Below are positions 34,986 to 44,910 of a stretch of DNA of 64,000 bases, piece after piece; within the stretch, counting starts at the first letter, position 1, and every line of letters begins with the position of its first letter. The DNA is from Antilocapra americana (lineage: Eukaryota > Chordata > Mammalia > Artiodactyla > Antilocapridae). Under the pieces are notes generated by a model. That model saw nothing but the letters and a program-made list of their open reading frames with translations, had not been told where the DNA came from and did no database searches. The DNA lies in contig ML660774.1 in assembly GCA_007570785.1 (NCBI GenBank), positions 2,056,027 to 2,120,026 of the forward strand, read 5' to 3'. The position numbers were made by a program, and so were the translations under genes.

Positions 34986-36193
34986 CCCAAAAAACATCCA
35001 ACTGCAACAACAGCAGCAACAAAGCTCTGGATGTGTCTTCTCAAAGCTCTAACGCAGGTACCGTTCTGATTTGGTCTGTCTGACAAGGGTTCACTGGTAA
35101 ATGTAAGGTGACAGATGTATGCACATCAGCATGATTAACAACCATCAGCTGGAAGAGTCTGAGAAACATGAGCACAGTACATGGCATGCGCTGGAGCAAG
35201 TGGCTCCTAGGGAAAGTCTGTTCTAGGAACAAACCATGTAGCACTTGGATCCATGGAAGTTCAGGGTTCCCTAGGAAAAAATGTTGAGGAGAAGTAAGGA
35301 AACTTTGGGGATCTCAGAAGAGTGGCAGTTCCCCATAGAGAACGAAAGCATCTCATTAACAACTCACACAAGTGTAGGGGTGTAAGCACAATGTCAGTCA
35401 TGTAAATGACAAAATGCCCTTGACCTTCCTCCAAAAACACCCTGCTGCTTTACTGCAAACACTGTAGGACTGCTGAGGACACAGCAAGGAATGACAACCT
35501 CAGGCATTAAAGAGTAAGCCATCTTGTGGGAGAAATTAAGACTTTAGGATGATAAACTCTGTGACTGGAGTCTGTACTTTGTGTGTTTAAATGTATGGAG
35601 GGAGAAATAACATTCTCCAGGAGAAACTGAAAAAATAAAAAAAGGGCCATAGAAATAGACATTTGAAATTGGTCTTGAAGAATGTGTATGAGTTTGTTAG
35701 ATGGAAGGAAGAAAACAAAATCTTCCCCAACTAATAACATCTGAAGAAAAAACTTGTTAGAAGCATTAGCCTTCAGACATGACTGATGGTTGTTTCTGAG
35801 TTCACATATTAGTTACTTGGGTTTGGAGAGGTGTAGTCTCTCTTAATGGTACTAGGCTTTAAAATATGATTGATTGATGCCTTCCTCCAGTTTGGCATTT
35901 TTTGATGCTTATGTGGTGAAATAATAAATATTTGCATAAAATTACTGACAACTCGTCTAAAGTAAATACTAATATATTGTCAGAAATTATGTGCGTGAAA
36001 CACACAACTATTAAAAATCATGTACATATTAGTATTTTGCTACTCAAATAAAATTCACAATATATTGTTGAAGGAAAAGCTATAAACTGGCATCTATTAC
36101 ATGATTCCATTTCTAAAACAAACAATACTGAACATTTACAGGTATATGCATAAAAATATTAGATAACTATACATCATAGGATTGTTTTGGAGT
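34986..36193. other. Unassigned intergenic DNA
   Basis: About 1.2 kb without a recognised element; small frames (35041-35244, 35507-35740) lack features. 36070-36180 may be an L1 relic but is too decayed to claim. Confidence 0.45.
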
Positions 36194-36204
36194 AGTGACA
36201 TCAT

Positions 36205-36768
36205 TTATTTTCTTGGGCTCCAAAATCACTGCAGATGGTGACTATAGCCATGAAATTAAAAGACATTTGCTCCTGGAAGAAAAGCTACGACCAACATAGA
36301 CAGCATATTAAAAAAGTAGAGATAATTATTTTGCCGAAAAACATTTGTCTTGTCAAAGCTATGATTTTCCCAGTAGTCAAATATGGATGTGAGAGTTGGA
36401 CTATAAAGAAAGCTGAATGCCAAAGAATTGTTGCTTCTGAACTGTGGTGTTAGAGAAGACTCTTGAGAGTCCCTTGGACTGCAAGGAGATTCAACCAGTC
36501 TATCCTAAAGGAAATCAGTCCTGAATATTCATTGGAAGGACTGATGATGAAGCTGAAACTCCAATACTTTGGGCACTTGATGCGAAGAACTGACTCATTT
36601 GAAAAGACCCTGATGCTGGGAAACATTGAAGGCAGGAGGAGAAGGGGACGACAGAGGATGAGATGGTTGGAGGGCATCACCGACTCAATAGACATGAGTT
36701 TGAGTAAGCTCCAGGAGTTGGTGATGGACAGGGAGGCCTGGTGTGCTGCAGTCTATTGGGTTGCAAAG
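36205..36768 (+). mobile_element. BovB LINE fragment lacking the last 3' bases, with 11-bp direct repeats
   Basis: From 'ttattttcttgggctcc' through 'gtggactata'-type ORF2 text to 'gcagtctattgggttgcaaa'. Translation shows FPVVKYGCESWTIKKAECQR and [19 protein letters not shown]. The usual terminal 'cggacacgactgagcgactgaa' is missing. AGTGACATCAT occurs exactly at 36194-36204 and 36769-36779, bracketing the copy. Confidence 0.93.
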
Positions 36769-36779
36769 AGTGACATCAT

Positions 36780-37285
36780 GGGTGCATTTTGTCTTTTTGC
36801 TATATGAATCTATTGCTTATTTTTAAATGAGCATAAATTGTTCACTAAATATATACATAAATATTAAGGGAACCACACTGTTTTTATATGCCTTCTAATA
36901 AGCATAGAGAAATGAAAACTGAAGTAGGTCTTAAAGTAGAAGAGTGTTATTTTGATAAAGAAAATTAACATAAGGAAATTATGTATCTCAGATCATTCTA
37001 TAGCATTGATATGAATTTGAGGATGGGTTAGATATGTTTTTATGAAAATTTAATGGCTTAATTATATTATGTCAACTAGATTTCTGGTAAGTTTTTCCTC
37101 TTTCATAAGCCAAATTAACTCTATGCCATCAAAAATACCATTTAAATTTCCTGTGGCTTAATTTTCTTAGGTTTAAAATGTGAATACGTATCAAAACACC
37201 TTCGTAGGTTAGCTATGAGACTGGAATGTAATAGCAGTTATAAATTAAATAGATTCCTTATGGCACATAGCTTCTCCTTTCTCAA
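36780..37285. other. Unassigned AT-rich DNA
   Basis: No element recognised. Confidence 0.5.
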
Positions 37286-37294
37286 AATGCACTC

Positions 37295-37433
37295 TTCAGT
37301 CCAGTTCAGTTCAGTCGCTCAGTCGCGGCAACTCTGTGACCCCATGGACTGCAGCATGCCAAGCCTCCCTGTCCTTCACCAACTCCCCGAGTTTACTCAT
37401 AAACTCATGTCCATCAAGTCAGTGATGCCATCC
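37295..37433 (-). mobile_element. Very short BovB copy with 9-bp target duplication
   Basis: 'cagttcagttcagtcgctca', 'accccatggactgcagcatg', 'gcctccctgtccttcaccaa', 'ctcatgtccatcaagtcagt': the terminal 140 bp of BovB. AATGCACTC is repeated exactly at 37286-37294 and 37434-37442. Confidence 0.9.
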
Positions 37434-38481
37434 AATGCACTCCTTTCCTGGCAATAAAGTGTCATAGCTTGAGAAACTAGCGCATCTTGGGAATGTCTAC
37501 TCTGTGTATTACAACCCTAGAATGCTAGGTTCTTTGAATAACTTTATCAACGTTCTTCCTCAGTAGTGAGACAATTTCTTTACTAGTCTTTTTTTTTTTT
37601 TAAACATTCGTGAATATTTGTAGCTCTGAACAAACTTTTTGAACAATTAAAGTACTTAGCTTCATTTGCTTGGTAATATCACACACCAGGCAGAAAACAT
37701 AAAGATACTTTGTAGGTTTGGTGTTCATACCATCATACAGGAGGGGCATTATAAAGGAAGAGCAAACGAAGACATCGAGTCTCAGCTTAAACCTTCTATT
37801 TGAAGCAAGGTGGGGCAGAGGTGCAATATAAACTCAGATCTGAAAATCAGAAGCAGTGTATCAGTGTGCAAAATAAGGCCTGGGGAAGGTGCACGGATTC
37901 TTACAGAAGAAGCTTCTTAGCTACTAAGCTTTAATATGAGCACATAAAAATCAGTCTTAATCATAGGAAGTGATTAGAACTATCAAGCGTGTGTCAATCA
38001 GCAGACATTAGGGCTGCAGAGCTGCAGAGGACCCAAGAGTTCCATCAATATTATCCCTTTGCCATTTCTCAAGTCAGGCTTCAGTGCCTTATTCTAAGCT
38101 CTCACAACCTCTCATCGGAACACACGGAGCTCACCTGAGCTCCTCCATGTTCTACCCCAACCTCAGTGTGCTTTCTGTACTGCAGCTGGTATCCTAAAAT
38201 ATGCCGTCTGTTACCTTGTCAGTGTCCTCTAACTCTCTCCAGTACATTGCTAGAGTTTAAAGACAAAGGTCTACAAAGACCTGCAATTTGGGGAGTTTTC
38301 TTACCAGTTCAGACTCAGCCCTGGAAACTCTCTGGGATTTCTGTAAACCAGCTCTTCCAGCCCCTCTGGGGGGTTAAATCTTTTAAGTACCCCAGATTTG
38401 TTCTTCCCTAGGGTCTCTTCTAAAGCTAATCCAGTTCCTTGGCCTTCCCTGATTAGTGGCACTGATTCTTTAGATTTGGAC

Positions 38482-38508
38482 TGTAAAGAGCACTTTGTAC
38501 TCTTTACA
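38482..38508. repeat. Short hairpin
   Basis: TGTAAAGAG (38482-38490) pairs with CTCTTTACA (38500-38508), and AC/GT pairs extend toward a TTT loop across one mismatch. Confidence 0.75.
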
Positions 38509-38886
38509 AACTTCTCTGATCACTCCTGCTCCTCAAAGTCTTGTTGAAGACCCCGATATCACCAGTGCTCCAGGAAGCCCACAAATTCCTACAAGATTTA
38601 AATGTGGATTGGTTGATCGTTTCTTGACACTCTTAACATAAAGCAACCAGCTACTGCTCACCTTTCAATTTAAAAGAAACGGACACAGTCTACTCCAGAA
38701 CAAAGCAGATTGGGAGCGTGGCAAGGTACCCAGGCTGCAGATATCTTAGCCAACTTGTGTCAAAGAAGGCTTTGATTGCACAAATACAAAATATTGGCCA
38801 AAGTTGTTTTTTCTACCAATTAGAATTATATTATGCATGCAGATATTTGAAAGGCTAAGTAGAAAAAATGCTATTAATATAGATAC

Positions 38887-38904
38887 ACTTCAAATATTTG
38901 AAGT
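38887..38904. repeat. 18-bp perfect palindrome
   Basis: ACTTCAAATATTTGAAGT equals its own reverse complement, with no spacer. Confidence 0.9.
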
Positions 38905-40574
38905 CAATATTTTCTATTCTGATTTAATGGACACAAAACAGGAAATTGGCAAGTAGATTTGAATGAAAGGACAACTGCAACTAAGATATTAGCTATGGCT
39001 AATTTCTACTGCTTAATCACATCATATTAAAATTAGTTTTTTGATAAACTTCCTCATTTTACTTTCATGCCCTCTTTTATGTAGATTAAAAAAAACATAT
39101 TTATGTCATCAATTTTTCCTCTTTGGGGAAAATGTTTATTACATTTAATTTTCTTTCTTGTTCCTTATTTCCTCACTTAAATCCTTCTGTGAGCTGCATT
39201 TGCTGGGATCATACTTCTTTGTTTTATTTTATTTTTCTTAACCCTAGGACTAATAAAATTAAAGTTGAATTGAAACTGACGTACAAGGTCTACATGGAAA
39301 ATAAATCTTTTTCTACTTTATATACCAAGTTAAATCGCCACTCCCAGAAAATCACATCAGATACTAATATTCACCTATGTTTTGCTATCTGTGAAAGTGA
39401 GAAGGCTATCTAAAAATCCAGTGACATGACTGAAAGATCGTGACTCAATTTCATTGTTGACTGAAGGATGTAATGATTCCTCTAAAAAAACTGCTGAACA
39501 AAACATTTGATACTAATTGTTTTGAGAAAATATTTGATTATTAACATCGACATTAGTTTCACCCTTTATTTTTCTTAAAACAATCTTGTGCAAAGTAGAA
39601 ACCACATATCTTTAATATGTTTATATCACAAAATTCCCACATATTTGAGAAATACTTTTTCTGGTTAAAAGAAGCTAATACACTGAAGCTTGACAGGACA
39701 ATATCAAAGCCAATTCAGAGCAGAACCTCTCAGAGATACAATATCTCCTGTGTGTGTTTTTATTATAAACCTACTTTCTGTTCATACTCTACCCAAAAAT
39801 TTTCACAAAAATTGTAAAGAAAGCTGATGCTTTGGGATCCAACATTTAAGAATGGGATATAATAACTGAAATAATAATTCTCCTGTCTTCTCATTTACTA
39901 CTATCCTCAACTGGGGAAGAAAAAAAAAAACACTTAACAGATTTGCAATTTTAGTGAAGGGTACATTTCCCGTAGAATTTCTGGGATTAAATAAATGAGG
40001 CAAGTGGCAGGAGGAAGTTAGATATTTTTACTGTTTGCAAATAGGATAACCTACAGGAATGCTTTGGCAAACTGCTGAACAACCAAGAATTTTACCATCT
40101 TTTTGTATAATCTACTGATGAAAAAAATTTTTCCACATAGTCAGTCATTCTGTAGCCTTGGACAAGGTCTTTCCACACATTTCAAGCTGTACTTCAAGCT
40201 TCCTGCCAAAGACACATAGAATACATGAAGCCTTGTCTATGTCTTCTGGTTTATGACCTATCACTGGGTCTTCCCTGAATATTTATTGTAGTGTTTTGTG
40301 GTTTCAAGAGGCAAGTGACTGACTGGCTTAGCAGGAACGGAGACTGATCAATAAAACATTCTTTGTTTCTGATTTAAATTCATTGTAGCAACTTCAACAA
40401 AGGCCAGTTACAATAACATTTGTAAAAATCATTTATTGCTAATCAGCAAAAATTCCTGACTTTGGTTCACTGCTTATAACAGTTAATATTAAACATACAA
40501 ATCACAACAGAATACAGCACATTCAGGGTACTGTTTATTTAAACCCTATAGAAATGGAAATAACAACAGTTTAG

Positions 40575-40772
40575 TGTTAGTCGTTCAGTCATGTCCGACT
40601 CTTTGAATTCCCATGGACTGTAGCCCACCAGGCTCCTGCGTCTATGGGATTTTCTAGGCAAGAATACTGAAGTGGGTTGCCATTTCCTCCTGCAGGGGAG
40701 CTTCCCAACCCAGGGATTGAACCTGGGCCTCCTGCATTGCAGGCAGATTCTTTACCATCTGAGCCACCAGGG
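40575..40772 (-). mobile_element. Bov-tA SINE
   Basis: 'tgttagtcgttcagtcatgt' to 'ttaccatctgagccaccagg'. Flanks ACAGTTTAG (40566-40574) and ACACTTTAG (40773-40781) form a probable 9-bp duplication with one mismatch. Confidence 0.95.
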
Positions 40773-40781
40773 ACACTTTAG

Positions 40782-41036
40782 ATGGGGTTTAAGGAGTTCT
40801 TAGGGATTATTAAGGCTCCAGCAGAGTCCTAACATACCTAAGGAAAAAAAATACATCTTGCATATTTAAGGGAATTATCCTGAGTAAACAGACCATTTTC
40901 CCCACCTGCCAATTTATATACTTAAACACACTGATGTGCAAGTATTTACATCTGCGCAAGACCTCTGTGTCATCTCTTCCTCACCCTCCTCTCACAATAC
41001 ACGCGTACACACAACACACTCCCTCCTCTCTCATTC
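40782..41036. other. Unassigned DNA
   Basis: Nothing recognised. Confidence 0.5.
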
Positions 41037-41205
41037 TTTTATTCAAAAGGCACAAACTAAGCACTTCCTATATTCTAGGCACCACACAGGCAGGAAACAC
41101 TGAAAAACAGTCTGAGCACAAGGAGGAGAGAGACATGGACACAATCATTTTAAATAAAGTAACGAGTGCTACAGTAAACATGTATCCAGATGGTATAGTG
41201 GTAGA
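41037..41205 (+). repeat. L2-like relic
   Basis: 'aaactaagcacttcctatat', 'tctaggcaccacacaggcag', 'aataaagtaacgagtgctac' follow the order 'gagcacctactatgtgccaggcac...aataa...gtgctat' of old LINE tails. Confidence 0.45.
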
Positions 41206-41520
41206 ATAAGGGGTTTGTTATTTGTTAAAGTCACAAGATGATGAGTTTTACAAGAAATAAATATATGTCTTTAAGTAAGGAGAAACGTAAAGTCATTCTT
41301 AAGTAAACACTTTTTTTTTAGGAAAAGGCCATTTGTGGATGTCATGTCAGAAAAGCTCTCAATGAACATAGAATAGTGATCACTTTTAGAAGTAGAGATC
41401 ATGATAATTTGAAAACATTTGTTTAATTAACTCACTTGTGTGATTTCTAAGATAGTCTACATGGCCCAAAGGGAAAAACAGTTCAAGTCTTGAAAAAATC
41501 ATTTCTACTATCTTTATCGG

Positions 41521-41723
41521 TGTGTGCTTAGTCACTCAGTTGGGTCCAACTCTTTGTGACTCCATGGACTGTAGCCCACCAAGCTCCTCTGTCTATGGGG
41601 ATTCTCTAAGCAAGAATACTGGAATGGGTTGCCATGCCCTTCTCCAGGGGATCTTCCCAACCCAGGGGTTGAACCCAGTTCTCCCACATTGCAGATGGAT
41701 TCTTTACCATCTGAGCCACCAGG
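41521..41723 (-). mobile_element. Bov-tA SINE
   Basis: 'gtgtgcttagtcactcagtt', 'gactccatggactgtagccc', 'gcaagaatactggaatgggt', 'ttaccatctgagccaccagg'. Terminal 'gaagccc' is missing. Confidence 0.94.
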
Positions 41724-41828
41724 TTCATGGTTTTAAATAAATCAATTGCTGCCTTTATCATTTTCTAATTTTTTATTTTGGTTAGATACGTCTTTAAAAC
41801 AGCCTTTTGGTTGCAAAGAATGTATCCT
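41724..41828. other. Short spacer between two SINEs
   Basis: AT-rich, unrecognised. Confidence 0.5.
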
Positions 41829-42075
41829 GTGTGCATGCTCAGCTGCTCAGTCATGTCTTACTCTGCGACCCCATGGCCTGTAGCCTGCCGGGCTCCTTGT
41901 CCATGGGATTTCCCAGGCAAGAGTACTGCAGTGGGTAGTCATTTTCTTTTCCAGGGGAACTTCCCAACCCAGGAACTGAACCTGCGTCTCCTGCATTGCA
42001 GACAGATTTTTTTTTCTCTCTCTCTCTCTCTCTTTTTTTTTTTTTTTTTTTACCACTGAGCCAAATGGGAAACCC
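41829..42075 (-). mobile_element. Bov-tA SINE carrying an internal microsatellite
   Basis: 'gtgtgcatgctcagctgctc', 'gaccccatggcctgtagcct', 'ggaacttcccaacccaggaa', then a T/CT/T tract, then 'accactgagccaaatgggaa'. The expanded tract occupies the position where other copies read 'gattctttaccactgag'. Confidence 0.93.
42007..42051. repeat. T(n)-(CT)n-T(n) microsatellite inside a SINE
   Basis: About 9 T, then a 17-nt CT run, then about 19 T, replacing a box of only a few pyrimidines in sister copies. Confidence 0.95.
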
Positions 42076-42739
42076 AAAGAGCATTTCACTCTTCAATTAA
42101 AATCCTTCCATATGTATTTCTTTTGTTGCATGCACTTTTACAGGTGAATTTTAACAGTTTGCCTGTTTTAGAATAACTTGTGATTGTACATAACATTTTA
42201 GCATAGGAATGCTATTTTCTTATTTTGAATTTTTATACACCCAGTTGGAAAAATGGCAAGATATTTTCATGGATTTATTGTGTGTGTGTGTGTGTTTATG
42301 TGTATCTTTTACTCTCTCAATGCTTCTCCTTTTTTTCTCTTTCTGTGTATAGATATGTATGTATTCATATCAAAGAGAAAGAAAAATCCTTAGCTACATT
42401 TCATTTTTCTTTCTTAATGGAAACGTTGTGCATACATTTAATAGTATAATAAAATAATGGGTCTTCTTTGGCCACAGATGCATTTTCACTCTTTACTACA
42501 TATCCAAAGTACAAACATCTTTTTATAACTCCTTTGTTAAAATGGAAAAAAAAAAAAAAACAGATTCAATGAAACATAGATAGTAACAGGTATTTTGAGG
42601 GAGATACACATTTTCAAAGAATAAAAACAAATGGCAAATGACTGCTAGTTAGCATTATACAGTGTATTAAGCTAGTGTTAGTATTATCTAAGTAATTATA
42701 GTTGGACTATAGAGAAACGTGAGTTTTTCATGTTGATTA
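42076..42739. other. Unassigned AT-rich DNA with a (TG)n run
   Basis: TG run at about 42279-42296 and a poly-A of about 17 at 42544-42560. No gene. Confidence 0.5.
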
Positions 42740-43303
42740 TTAGAGGCCATTTTCCAACACCTTAGGATATGCACTGATCATCTGCTGCTTCTGTCTGCTA
42801 AGCATCGCCTTCTCCCTTGGGACACTAAACCCTCTACTCTTCCCACTGGAGGCGGGGCTGGCCTTGCCACCACCCACCACGTCCACCGCATTGCACACAC
42901 TGATGAAGGCCCGGCCAGGCTGCGCATCCCCCAGCCCACCACCTCCACCACTGCCTACAGATATGCTCTGTTCTGGTGTTTGGCATTTAGTCACTAAGCT
43001 GTGTCCAACTCCTTTGTCACCCCATGGGCTGTAGCCCACTAGGCTTCTCAGTCCGTGGGACTTTCCAGGTGAGAACACTGCTGCCATTTCCTCTTCTGGG
43101 CGATCTTCCCAACCCAGGGGTCGAACCAGCCTCTCCTGCACTGGTAGGCGGATTCTTTACCACTGAGACACTATAACCAAAACAAGGCTATTCAGGGGCC
43201 GTTCTAATACTTTGGTAGAAAGTTACGGGAGATGGAGCCTGTCTTCCTGCTGAAGATGCTGAGTTAGCAGGAATCTGACTTGAAGCTGTTGGTGCTTGTT
43301 CTG
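42740..43303 (-). pseudogene. Coding-like segment split by a Bov-tA SINE (retrocopy or dead exon), identity unknown
   Basis: Two minus-strand pieces, 43300-43187 and 42980-42743, share one reading frame once the SINE (about 42981-43172) is set aside. The upstream piece translates with SSQIPANSASSAGRQAPSPV and ends ...RTAPE. The downstream piece begins PEQSISVGSGGGGG, continues with FISVCNAVDVVGGGK, and ends KQQMISAYPKVLENGL before two stops. The junctions read CCTGAATAG and CCAGAACAG, consistent with a 9-bp target duplication in the same frame, and the upstream copy has become a stop. Together that is about 117 open codons, GC-rich against AT-rich surroundings. A pyrimidine tract plus CAG at 43301-43303 resembles a 3' splice site. 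I do not recognise the protein. It could be a processed pseudogene, a degenerate terminal exon, or chance. No poly-A remnant seen. Confidence 0.45.
42981..43172 (-). mobile_element. Bov-tA SINE inside the coding-like segment
   Basis: 'tagtcactaagctgtgtcc', 'accccatgggctgtagccca', 'cgatcttcccaacccagggg', 'gcggattctttaccactgag'. Flanks CTGTTCTGG and CTATTCAGG (plus strand) are the probable duplicated target. Confidence 0.92.
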
Positions 43304-43433
43304 CCAAAACAAAGAGTGTGACCACCTTAGGGTAAAGGTAGCAATACAGGAGACAACAAATTCCAGAGATATTTACAGAGTACCAAATTTTGTGAACCTC
43401 TGGCTATATCAATGCCAGAAGTCAGGTTTTCCA

Positions 43434-43585
43434 CCAAATATTTCTGTACTGAAGTCCTTATTTTAACACTTCTTAGGTGACTACACTGTGCCAGTAATAT
43501 GAAAGATAAATGGAACACAGTAATCTTATTTATTATTATCACCTAAGAAATGTTAAAATAAGGGCCTCAGTACAGAAATATTTGG
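43434..43585. repeat. 46-bp inverted repeat, 93% identical arms, 60-nt loop
   Basis: Left arm 43434-43479 and right arm 43540-43585 are reverse complements with 3 mismatches in 46. Representative ends: 'ccaaatatttctgtactga' at the left start and 'tcagtacagaaatatttgg' at the right end. The 60-nt spacer is 43480-43539. The right arm abuts the SINE that starts at about 43587. No TA or other target duplication is visible, and I do not recognise a transposon family. Confidence 0.92.
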
Positions 43586-43586
43586 A

Positions 43587-43775
43587 CTGACAAAGAGGCC
43601 ACTTGCCAGTGCAGGAGATGAAGGTTCAATCCTTGGCTCAGAAAGATCTCCTGAAGGAGGCAATGACAACCCACTCCAGTATTCTTCCTGGGAAATCCCA
43701 TGGATAGAGGAGCCTGACGGGCTACAGTCCACGTGTTGCAGAGTCAGACACGACTTAGTGACTAAAGAACAATAA
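43587..43775 (+). mobile_element. Bov-tA SINE, 5' end altered
   Basis: 'gccagtgcaggagatgaagg', 'caacccactccagtattctt', 'ggatagaggagcctgacggg', 'cagacacgacttagtgacta', then an A-rich tail. The first 25 bp are degenerate and directly follow the inverted repeat. Confidence 0.9.
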
Positions 43776-44597
43776 CAAAAATAAATAAAGTGCACAGATC
43801 TCTTAGATATGTCCACTAATAGAGACATACACAAGCAAGGAAGTTCATTAGAGTTTAGGAAAGCTAGGCAACAAATGTGCTGAAAGTACAGAGAGAGACT
43901 GCAAGGAAAGAGGCAGTCCAAACAATGGAAGGAGAGTTAAGAAAACTACATAAAGCTTGAAAATTATTGGATTTTCAATATGCAATCATAAAGCAAATAC
44001 ATTCAGAAGATGCAGTCTCCATGAAAAGAGGTGCTTAAGAAATTGATTGAAGCATGAACAGCACAGATCAAGTAGAAAAAATCCACAAGTATTACATTGT
44101 TTTCACCTTACTACAAGTCTAGAACAATCTCTGTGTTAAAGTCTTTTGATTTATTTCTTTGACTAGTAAAGAACTGGACATTCAGAATGTCTAAACACCT
44201 CCTAGACCAGAAGAATTCATCACACTCATTATAAACATTGTAAAATAGAGAGCTCCAATACCTGCTTTTATAATATCTATATTGGGAAACACGATTTGTG
44301 GAAAATAATACATTCATTTTTGTAGTGACTTTCAGAAGTAGACTATATAGATTTGGAAATTAAATGGCATTTTTCTTACCAACAGCAATTGAAAATGGCA
44401 ATGTTGATTCCTAGGATAGACAACTCTATATATGTTTGAAGAATAGCAATAACTATTGCTATTTTGTGGAATGTAAGTAAAACACAGGTTCAGAAAACAA
44501 AATTGTTGCAAAATTGTCTACAATATTTTGTTGACAAAACTGTAATTAATAGATGTTACAGCTCAATAGAAAGCTATAAATATGTATAGATCTTCCT
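43776..44597. other. Unassigned AT-rich DNA
   Basis: No element recognised. Confidence 0.5.
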
Positions 44598-44910
44598 CCA
44601 TCTACAATGGGGTTATATCCAATAAATCCACTGTGAACTGAAAATATTTTAAGCTAAAAAATGCATGTAATATACCTAGCCTATGGAACATCATAGCTTA
44701 GCCTACCCAACCTTAAACATGCTCAGAACCATTAAATTAGCCTATATTTGGGCAACATCATATTAACACAAAGCCTATTTTATTATAAAATATTGAATTT
44801 TCATATAATATATTGAATACAGTACTGAAAGTGAAAAACAGAGTGGTTGTATGGGTACAGAATTATAATTATACTGGTTGCTTACCCTCGTGATCAGGCT
44901 AGAAATTCCA
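44598..44910. mobile_element. Old DNA-transposon relic, Tigger-like
   Basis: 'aacatcatagcttagcctac', 'ttaaacatgctcagaacc', 'cacaaagcctattttattat', 'gtactgaaagtgaaaaacag' and 'tggttgtatgggtac' are in the order of a mammalian Tigger-group internal sequence. Terminal repeats are not recognisable. Confidence 0.6.

Larger units (their letters stand above)
37443..40565. other. Unassigned intergenic DNA
   Basis: About 3.1 kb without a recognised element or gene. 38020-38420 is GC-richer. Two small palindromic features are listed separately. Frames at 38166-38411, 39123-39413 and 39617-39817 lack domain features. Confidence 0.5.

Noticed and set aside
42740..43141. 133-codon minus frame taken as a single gene
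   Set aside because: Its N-terminal part is SINE-derived; only the part after the SINE belongs to the coding-like segment described above.
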